A program made the translations under genes and the position numbers. From the NCBI RefSeq assembly GCF_013408535.1, contig NZ_JACBZA010000001.1, positions 930,001 to 994,000 of the forward strand: a stretch of 64,000 nucleotides of DNA, in the 5' to 3' direction. Source of the DNA: Actinopolymorpha cephalotaxi (GTDB taxonomy: Bacteria > Actinomycetota > Actinomycetes > Propionibacteriales > Actinopolymorphaceae). Positions 58,602 to 64,000 of this stretch are shown here, piece after piece. The notes beneath the pieces were generated by a model, which worked only from the letters and a program-made list of their open reading frames with translations, ran no database searches and was not told where the DNA came from. Each line of letters begins with the position of its first letter. Position 1 is the stretch's first letter.

Positions 58602-59149
58602 TCGGGCATCGGGTAGAGCCCGACCGCGAACCCGTAGACCGTGTCGCCGGAGCGGGGCAGTTGGTCGAACTCGTGGATCACCTGGTCGACGCGGCGCCAG
58701 AACTCCTTCGCGCGCTTCTCCGGGATCCGCGCGTGCCGGATGAACGCCCTCATCCGGCCGTCCTCGTACGCCGCCGCCGACTCCTTCGCCGCGACCTCGA
58801 AGTCGTTGAAGTCGTGCGGGAGCTTGTCCCCGGCGCCGGACTGCCGGCCGAGTCCGACATAGAACATCCGCGCCGTGCGGCCGTAGTAGCGCTCCTCGAT
58901 CGCCCTGACCCGCCGGGTGCGTACGACGCGCAGCAGGCCTGCCCGGGTGAGGAGGTTGACGTGGTGGGCGACCGTGCTCTTCGGGCGTTTCACCGCATCG
59001 GCCAGCTCGGTGACGGTGGCGGCCCGCTCGTGCAGCAGTCCGAGGAGGGTCGTACGCAACGGGTCGCTGATCGCCCGCACCTGCTCGGCGGTGGTGAGCT
59101 CGAGCCGGTCGTCGAGGTCGTAGTCCGGGGCAGGGGTATTGCTCGCCAT
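58523..59149 (-). CDS. ArsR-type winged-helix regulator
   Basis: 208 residues. HTH region TTAEQVRAISDPLRTTLLGL, then VTELADAVKRPKSTVAHHVN, LLTRAGLLRVVRTRRVRAIE, matches ArsR/HTH_20 regulators without a CxC metal site, so a small-molecule or redox signal is more likely than metal. The C-terminal helical region (EEKRAKEFWRRV-like PEKRAKEFWRRVDQVIHEF) probably dimerises. The tail is acidic (EDSEEDSASDSAEDSG). Divergent, by 70 bases, from the dienelactone-hydrolase-like gene, its probable target. Confidence 0.86.
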   Translation of the reverse strand: MASNTPAPDYDLDDRLELTTAEQVRAISDPLRTTLLGLLHERAATVTELADAVKRPKSTVAHHVNLLTRAGLLRVVRTRRVRAIEERYYGRTARMFYVGLGRQSGAGDKLPHDFNDFEVAAKESAAAYEDGRMRAFIRHARIPEKRAKEFWRRVDQVIHEFDQLPRSGDTVYGFAVGLYPMPDYPTLPPAPGEDSEEDSASDSAEDSG

Positions 59150-59219
59150 GGTCCGAACAGACTAGCATCGTCGATCGTTCGACAAATTTGGATCATTCGC
59201 ACCGAAAGTGAGTCGCGTC

Positions 59220-59795
59220 ATGGCCGAGGTCGTGCTGTTCCACCACGTGCAGGGGCTGACCCAGGGAGTGCAGGACTTCGCGGCGGAGCTGCGCGGCGCC
59301 AGCCACACCGTTCACGTGCCGGACCTCTACGAGGGGCACACGTTCGGGACCTTGGAGGAGGGCCTGGCCTACGCGAAGAAGACCGGGTTCGGGATCGTCG
59401 GTGAGCGCGGGATCGCCGCGGCCGAGGCGCTCGGCGACGCCCTCGTCTACGCGGGCTTCTCGATGGGCGTGATGCCGGCGCAACAGCTGGCCCAGACCCG
59501 TGCCGGCGCGAAGGGCGCGCTGTTCTTCCACTCCTGCCTGCCGGTGGAGGAGTTCGGCGCCTGGCCCGCGGGCGTTCCCGTGCAGGTGCACGGGATGGAG
59601 GGCGACCCGATGTTCGCCGACGAGGGTGACCTCGACGCTGCGCGGGAGCTGGTCGGCTCGGTCGAGGAGGCCGAGTTGTTCCTGTACCCGGGCAAGGAGC
59701 ACCTGTTCGCCGACTCCTCGCTGCGGTCGTACGACCAGGCCGCCACCGAGCTGCTGACCCGTCGCGTGCTCGACTTCCTCGACCGGATCAACTGA
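59220..59795 (+). CDS. Dienelactone-hydrolase family protein
   Basis: 191 residues from ATG 59220 (GTG 59208 possible). HHVQGLTQGVQDFAAELR, VHVPDLYEGHTFGTLEEGL and GFSMGVMPAQQLAQ are typical of the DLH family; the nucleophile is Ser in GFSMG where classical dienelactone hydrolase has Cys. D and H of the triad fall in HGMEGDPMFAD and PGKEHLFAD. Many such actinobacterial proteins have unknown substrates. It lies next to the divergent ArsR-type regulator. Confidence 0.86.
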   Translation: MAEVVLFHHVQGLTQGVQDFAAELRGASHTVHVPDLYEGHTFGTLEEGLAYAKKTGFGIVGERGIAAAEALGDALVYAGFSMGVMPAQQLAQTRAGAKGALFFHSCLPVEEFGAWPAGVPVQVHGMEGDPMFADEGDLDAARELVGSVEEAELFLYPGKEHLFADSSLRSYDQAATELLTRRVLDFLDRIN

Positions 59796-60255
59796 GCCCG
59801 GCTCGAGGGCGCGGTCGAGGAGCAGGATTGCCAAGAGCGGTGGCGAGTATGGTCGCCTGCCGGGTCAGTTCGTCAACGTGTACTGGGGTTTCTGCTCTTC
59901 TCGGATAGCCGTCTCCGGGTCGGCGAGGGATCACGTGGAAGTGCAGATGGGGCACGGACTGGCCTGGCTTGCCGTTGTTCTGAAGGACCGTCGTGCCGGT
60001 CGCGCCGAAGGCCTGTTGGACCGCGACCGACGTACGACGGGCCATTCTCAGCATCGGCCCGCACAGGTCTTCGGGAAGTGCGGGCAAATCCTCGACGTGC
60101 CAGGAGGGTACGACGAGCGCGTAGCCGGGACCGGTCGGCTGATACCGGCCCACGAACACGCTGAAGCTCTCGTCGCAGAAGGCCCGCGGGGCCTCGGTGG
60201 TCCGCCCTCGCACCTCGTCGCAGAAGTGACAGCCGGGCACGTCGATCTCTGACAT
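59788..60255 (-). CDS. HIT family protein
   Basis: 155 residues. The histidine triad is HLHFHVIPR (HxHxH), preceded by VVPSWHVEDLPALPEDL and QNNGKPGQSVP. A Cys pair CHFC near the N-terminus suggests a zinc site as in other HIT hydrolases (with H in the triad region). HIT enzymes split nucleotide-ester or phosphoramidate bonds. Overlaps the dienelactone-hydrolase-like gene by 8 bases tail to tail. Confidence 0.9.
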   Translation of the reverse strand: MSEIDVPGCHFCDEVRGRTTEAPRAFCDESFSVFVGRYQPTGPGYALVVPSWHVEDLPALPEDLCGPMLRMARRTSVAVQQAFGATGTTVLQNNGKPGQSVPHLHFHVIPRRPGDGYPRRAETPVHVDELTRQATILATALGNPAPRPRPRAGLS

Positions 60256-60264
60256 GCGCCAGTT

Positions 60265-60735
60265 CTACAGGTCTGCCGGGTGCTCGTGGATGACCAGGGG
60301 ACCGGCCAGGAGCGCCTCGAAGGACGACCGCGACGCGCACTTCTGCAGGCGTTCGGCAAGCGGACGTGGCCGCAGGTCCGCAGTGAGCAGTGAGTCCGTC
60401 GGTAACCACACCGCTCGGTAGCTTCCCGAATCGGAGTCGACCGGGCTCCCCATCTCAGGTCCGTCGCCGGTGCCGAACGTGCCGCCCGTCGACCGGGCAA
60501 GAAAGTAGTGTTGCTCGCGGCCACGGAAACGCACGACGGCGACCAACCCGTCGATGCGCACGTCGACACCGAGTTCCTCGGCGGCCTCGCGTACCGCCGC
60601 GTGCGGGTAGTCCTCGCCGGGTTCGAGCTGGCCTCCGGGCAGCACGTGATAGCGCCTGCCCGATCGGACCCGCTCGATCGCCGCGACGCATCCGTTCTCG
60701 ACCATGATCACTCCCGCGCGTGGCACGTTGCCCAT
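60265..60735 (-). CDS. Nudix hydrolase
   Basis: 156 residues with an intact Nudix box: GGQLEPGEDYPHAAVREAAE followed by ELGV. MGNVPRAGVIMVENGCVAAI is the usual first strand. The substrate is unknown. It is 9 bases upstream of the HIT gene on the same strand; the pairing suggests joint nucleotide clean-up. A second Nudix gene is at 48370-48822. Confidence 0.88.
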   Translation of the reverse strand: MGNVPRAGVIMVENGCVAAIERVRSGRRYHVLPGGQLEPGEDYPHAAVREAAEELGVDVRIDGLVAVVRFRGREQHYFLARSTGGTFGTGDGPEMGSPVDSDSGSYRAVWLPTDSLLTADLRPRPLAERLQKCASRSSFEALLAGPLVIHEHPADL

Positions 60736-60768
60736 GCTAGGCGAGGTTCTTCGAAGTGCTCGGCGCGT

Positions 60769-61188
60769 TCAGAGGCGGCGAGTGGACGGGCGCAGTGCCC
60801 ACGACAGCAGGGTCAGGCCGGTGTACGCGGTCGGCACGACCAGTCCGCTTGCCGGCTGGTGCACGGCGATGGTCGACGCGATCGCGCCGACCAGGTTGAT
60901 CATGACTCCGGCGTACGCCCACTCCTTCAGCCGGGGCAGGCGAGGCGCCACCACCACCACGGCGGCGGCGATCTTCGCCGTACCCATGATGGTGGCGAGG
61001 TAGCCCGGGTATCCGAGCGCGATCATCACCGGGTAGAAGGGCGGCATCCGCAACAGGTCCATCGCGCCGCCGATCGCGCATTCGGCGACGACGAGTGTGG
61101 TGGCGCTCCAGTAGAGGCCCGCGCGCCAACGGGATCGCGTCGAAGGCGCTGGAGCCGTAGGCCGGAACGCGGTAGTCGTTCGGCTCAT
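60769..61188 (-). CDS. DoxX family membrane protein
   Basis: 139 residues with four membrane helices; LRMPPFYPVMIALGYPGYLA followed by MGTAKIAAAVVV is the DoxX-like pattern. Family members are linked to redox or thiosulfate metabolism in a few cases, but most have no defined role. Divergent from a tetR gene with an inverted repeat between, so probably repressed by that regulator. Confidence 0.85.
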   Translation of the reverse strand: MSRTTTAFRPTAPAPSTRSRWRAGLYWSATTLVVAECAIGGAMDLLRMPPFYPVMIALGYPGYLATIMGTAKIAAAVVVVAPRLPRLKEWAYAGVMINLVGAIASTIAVHQPASGLVVPTAYTGLTLLSWALRPSTRRL

Positions 61189-61234
61189 CGAGAAACCTCC
61201 CGCCGGAATCGGCCGGATCCTATCGATACGGTGC

Positions 61235-61254
61235 CGTTCCTATAGCATGGAACG
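61235..61254. promoter_or_regulatory. TetR operator candidate overlapping a -10 box
   Basis: CGTTCC-TATAGCAT-GGAACG is a perfect 6-base inverted repeat with an 8-base centre that includes TATAGC, the likely -10 of the tetR gene. An 8-base palindrome TATCGATA (61221-61228) lies just upstream. Confidence 0.6.
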
Positions 61255-61279
61255 CTACGCGTCCGATGGAGGTGGGGCA

Positions 61280-61921
61280 ATGCCTTCGGCCAAGTCGACC
61301 AAGCCCTCTTCGGCCAAGCCCGCTTCGGCCAAGCAGGGTGAGCCGATCTCGCGAGGTGCCGGTGCCCGGCAGCGGGTGCTGCGCGCCGCTTTGGAGGTTC
61401 TCGACGAGCACGGCCTGCCCGGCTTCACCATGGAGGCGGTGGCCCGGCGCGCGAACGCCGGCAAGGCCACGCTCTACCGCCACTGGGACAGCGCCGGCGC
61501 ACTCCTGATCGACGCCATGGACGCGACGTTCCAGCCGTTCCCCGTACCCGACACCGGTCAGGTCGAGACCGATCTCGCGCACCTGCTCACCGCGTTCGTC
61601 AGGTTGCTGGAGGAGACGCCGTTCCCGCGCCTGCTCGCCGCGTTCGTCGACGCCGCCGAGCGTGACCCGGCGCTGGCCGCACTGCACGCCGATCTCACCG
61701 AACGCCGCCGCGAGCCGGTCCTCGTCGTACTCGACCGCGCCCGCGAGCGCGGCCAGCTACCCGACCACCTCGACGCGGAGCTGGTCACCGACCTGCTCAC
61801 CAGCCCGTTCTTCTACCGCCGGTTCGTCGCCCACCGGCCCATCCCGGACGGGATGGTCGACGACGTGATCGCGCACGTACTGGGGACCCGGATCTCGGCC
61901 GGGCGCCGCAAATCGTCGTGA
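61280..61921 (+). CDS. TetR family regulator
   Basis: 213 residues from ATG 61280, which follows GGAGGTGGGGCA; the upstream ATG 61247 overlaps the -10/operator region and is unlikely. The HTH is LPGFTMEAVARRANAGKATLYRHW. The first ~28 residues are a Lys/Ser/Ala-rich tail with repeated SSAKPASAK units. TetR-C-type ligand domain follows. Probably controls itself and the divergent DoxX gene through the inverted repeat at 61235-61254. Confidence 0.88.
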   Translation: MPSAKSTKPSSAKPASAKQGEPISRGAGARQRVLRAALEVLDEHGLPGFTMEAVARRANAGKATLYRHWDSAGALLIDAMDATFQPFPVPDTGQVETDLAHLLTAFVRLLEETPFPRLLAAFVDAAERDPALAALHADLTERRREPVLVVLDRARERGQLPDHLDAELVTDLLTSPFFYRRFVAHRPIPDGMVDDVIAHVLGTRISAGRRKSS

Positions 61922-61954
61922 CGAACGAGCCGTCCGAGTGCGAGGCTTGCCCGC

Positions 61955-62554
61955 ATGGGTGCGGACCTTGGGCGGTGGGAGCCGATGTCGGTCGAGGAAG
62001 TCGCCGGACTCTTCGGCCAGGTGACGACGCCGTGGTGGATCGCGGGCGGGTACGCGATCGAGTTGTACCTCGGGCAGCCGTTCCGCTCCCATGACGACAT
62101 CGACGTACTCCTCCTGCGCCGTGACCAGGGAGTGGTCCACGAGGTGTTGCGGGGGTGGGACATCCACGCGGCCGATCCTCCCGGCACTCTCCGGCCGTGG
62201 CCCGCGGGGGAGACGCTGCCCGAGTCGGTGCACGACATCTGGTGCCGCGAACACCCGGACGGTCCGTGGCGCGTCCAGGTGATGCTGGACGTGGCCGAAG
62301 GCGAGGAGTGGGTGTCTCGCCGCGATCCCCGGATCCGTCGTCCGATCTCCACGCTGGGGCTTCGCTCAGCGGACGGTACGCCGTTCCTCCTGCCGGAGGT
62401 GCAGTTGTTCTACAAGGCCAGGGGTGCGCGGCCGAAGGACGAGGCCGACCGTGCCGCCGTCCTGCCACTGCTGAGCCCCGACGCACGTCGGTGGCTGGAC
62501 GACGCGCTGGCGCTCACCGCTCCGGACCATCCCTGGCGAGCGGGTCTCGCCTGA
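61955..62554 (+). CDS. Aminoglycoside-2''-adenylyltransferase-like nucleotidyltransferase
   Basis: 199 residues. WWIAGGYAIELYLGQPFRSH then DDIDVLLLRRDQ is the nucleotidyltransferase motif with the DxD metal ligands, in the form found in the ANT(2'')/PF10706 family, and the later FLLPEVQLFYKARGARPKDE is also typical. Many chromosomal members are not resistance enzymes, so drug modification is only a possibility. It follows tetR by 33 bases and may be co-transcribed. Confidence 0.82.
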   Translation: MGADLGRWEPMSVEEVAGLFGQVTTPWWIAGGYAIELYLGQPFRSHDDIDVLLLRRDQGVVHEVLRGWDIHAADPPGTLRPWPAGETLPESVHDIWCREHPDGPWRVQVMLDVAEGEEWVSRRDPRIRRPISTLGLRSADGTPFLLPEVQLFYKARGARPKDEADRAAVLPLLSPDARRWLDDALALTAPDHPWRAGLA

Positions 62555-62671
62555 GCCCGTCCGACCGGCGCCTGACAACCGTGGCTTGACACCTTGGGGC
62601 CTCGCAGGCCTCGCATCACCGAGATCCGTGACTGGTGAGCCAGTTCGCGGCTCCTATGCCGCCTACGCCGC

Positions 62672-63022
62672 CTATGCCTCGTGCGCCGGCCTGGCCTTGT
62701 AGGCCCGGACCAGGCGCGCGGGTGCCCGGTGGGCCCAGGCCTCTGTCACCAGCTCCACGACCACCGCGTCCGGCAGCCTCGGATAGGCGACGCGTACGGA
62801 TACGAGCCGTCTGCCGTGCCAGTCCTCGGTGCAGATCTCCGGCCATTCGGCGACGGCCTCCCGGATCGCGTCCTCGCCGGGCATCAGGCTGATGCCGTTC
62901 TCGTCCAGTCCGCTGGCGAAGCGCGGCCGGCCGTGGACGCGGAACGACGGCCGGCCGCCGTGGTCGTACTCCTCGGCGCCAGGAAAGCTCGCTGCGAGTT
63001 CCCGCACCTGGTCGGAATTCAC
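62672..63022 (-). CDS. MmcQ/YjbR family protein (second copy)
   Basis: 116 residues. VRELAASFPGAEEYDHGGRP, SFRVHGRPRFASGLDENGIS and the C-terminal YPRLPDAVVVELVTEAW follow the MmcQ/YjbR pattern. ATG start at 63022. Divergent from the MFS exporter gene by 156 bases. Function unknown. Confidence 0.86.
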   Translation of the reverse strand: MNSDQVRELAASFPGAEEYDHGGRPSFRVHGRPRFASGLDENGISLMPGEDAIREAVAEWPEICTEDWHGRRLVSVRVAYPRLPDAVVVELVTEAWAHRAPARLVRAYKARPAHEA

Positions 63023-63123
63023 GCGCCGATGCTACCGACCGGCGCGCCTCGCTCGGTGGACCTCCCACCCTCGCCGAACAGCACTCCGGTGGGTGGAAGT
63101 GAGCTCGACGGTCCCGGATAGGG

Positions 63124-63138
63124 TACCCCCGTAGGGTA
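63124..63138. promoter_or_regulatory. Operator-like palindrome before the MFS gene
   Basis: TACCC-CCGTA-GGGTA, within ATAGGGTACCCCCGTAGGGT; the heptamer TAGGGTA also occurs twice as a direct repeat. The right arm overlaps a possible -10 (TAGGGT). TACCC/GGGTA arms resemble sites of CsoR-family and some TetR repressors. Confidence 0.5.
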
Positions 63139-63178
63139 TGGTCATCTGGTCGTAGTCGAGTCGAGGAGAAGAGAACTG

Positions 63179-64000
63179 ATGGGTGCCGTCCACAGACCCG
63201 CGCGGCGGCGCGGGCTTGCGCTGGGGCTGATCGCCCTGGCGCAGTTCATGGTGATCATGGACACGTCGATCATCGGGGTCGCGCTGCCGAGGATCCAGAC
63301 CGATCTGGGCTTCACCCAGGAGAACCTGTCCTGGGTCTTCAACGCCTACGTCGTGGCGTTCGGAGGGTTGTTGCTCCTGGGTGGCCGGTTGTCGGACCTG
63401 TACGGTGCGCGCCGAGTCTTCGGAGCCGGCTGGGTGACCCTGCTCGCCGGGTCGCTGGCGGCCGGCCTGGCCACCAGCCCCGGTGTCGAGCTCGCCGCAC
63501 GAGCCGTCCAGGGTGCCGGCTCCGCGCTGATCGCGCCGTCCGCGCTGACGTTGTTGTTCATGCTGTTCGGGTCCGACCCGAAGGAGCTCACCAGGGCGCT
63601 GGCACTCTACGGGGCCGCCGCGCCGGCCGGTGGGACGGCGGGAGTGTTTCTCGGCGGGGTGCTCACGCAGTACGCGTCGTGGCCGTGGGTCTTCTTCGTG
63701 AACGTGCCGGTGGCGCTCCTCGCGTTGTTCGGCAGCCGGGCGCTGATGCCCGCCGGGGGAGGACGCGGCGGATCCGTCGACGTGGTGGGCGCGGTCACGG
63801 TCACCGCCGGCCTGGCTCTCGCGGTCTACGGCATCGTGCGCGCGCCGGAGGTGGGCTGGTTCTCCGGCTCGACCCTGGGCCTGCTCGGTGCGGCGCTGCT
63901 GCTGCTCGTGACCTTCGTCGTGGTGCAGGCCAACCGGCGTGAGCCGCTCATGCGGCTGACCATCTTCCGGCGGCCCGACCTGGCAGGGGCGAACCTCGCA
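63179..64000 (+). CDS. MFS drug exporter, DHA2 (EmrB/QacA-like), 5' part
   Basis: 274 codons are present and the frame is open at the window end. ALAQFMVIMDTSIIGVALPR is the first helix with motif D1-like features (FMVIMD-x-SI), GGRLSDLYGARRVF is motif A, and WPWVFFVNVP belongs to the motif C region; about eight helices are visible of the expected 14. A proton-driven exporter of toxic or secreted small molecules. The ATG has GAGGAGAAGAG upstream. A palindromic site lies in its promoter; no regulator gene of its own is adjacent in the window. Confidence 0.92.
   Translation, partial: MGAVHRPARRRGLALGLIALAQFMVIMDTSIIGVALPRIQTDLGFTQENLSWVFNAYVVAFGGLLLLGGRLSDLYGARRVFGAGWVTLLAGSLAAGLATSPGVELAARAVQGAGSALIAPSALTLLFMLFGSDPKELTRALALYGAAAPAGGTAGVFLGGVLTQYASWPWVFFVNVPVALLALFGSRALMPAGGGRGGSVDVVGAVTVTAGLALAVYGIVRAPEVGWFSGSTLGLLGAALLLLVTFVVVQANRREPLMRLTIFRRPDLAGANLA

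Overview
The window is very GC-rich chromosomal DNA with many GTG starts. It carries two gene blocks whose order is characteristic of Actinomycetota: valS-folC-DUF4233-ndk (9526-16689), and radical-SAM TIGR03960/TIGR03936-rne-rplU-rpmA-obgE-proB-proA-nadD-rsfS-GpgP-like phosphatase-tRNA-Ala (25531-39366). A GlgE-type maltosyltransferase also fits this phylum. Within it, a member of Propionibacteriales (Actinopolymorpha/Kribbella/Nocardioides-like) seems likely, but that is inference from gene style only.

Layout. 1-4962: glucan metabolism, with the truncated start of glgE divergent from glgP and followed by a GH13 enzyme. 4966-16689: an extra valyl-tRNA synthetase of archaeal-like type, two small membrane proteins, a GNAT enzyme, then the canonical valS with a translationally coupled serine hydrolase and M20 peptidase, followed by folC, a DUF4233 protein and ndk. 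16711-25303: MntH, a divergent glutamyl-tRNA synthetase behind a WYL regulator, a DUF2461 protein, a DinB-ankyrin fusion, a DUF1707 protein and a Cys-pair membrane protein. 25531-39409: the conserved housekeeping cluster of RNA processing, ribosomal proteins L21/L27, the ObgE GTPase, proline synthesis, NAD synthesis and ribosome silencing, ending in tRNA-Ala(GGC) and a terminator. 39477-53429: accessory genes, namely nucleotidyltransferase, GAF-ANTAR regulator, PPOX/MmcQ pair, HtrA-like protease with two secreted-repeat proteins, two divergent adenosine-deaminase-family enzymes, HAD, Nudix, TPR, a membrane alpha/beta-hydrolase-fold protein and an epimerase. 53595-64000: TrmO, an ECF sigma factor fused to a bifunctional-nuclease domain, then small regulator/enzyme pairs (MarR with haloalkane dehalogenase, ArsR with dienelactone-hydrolase-like enzyme, TetR with DoxX), several GNAT/Nudix/HIT/methyltransferase genes, and the start of an MFS exporter.

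The most unusual items are: the sigma-BFN fusion, with a strong internal Shine-Dalgarno and ATG that could also make the nuclease domain alone; two ValS enzymes of different lineages about 2 kb apart plus a clostridial-like GluRS; a hydrolase-fold membrane protein with Gly at the nucleophile position; and a DinB-ankyrin fusion. Many genes have a TANNNT box 6-10 nt before the start codon, so leaderless transcripts look common. I saw no phage, IS element, CRISPR array, rRNA or recognisable biosynthetic cluster.
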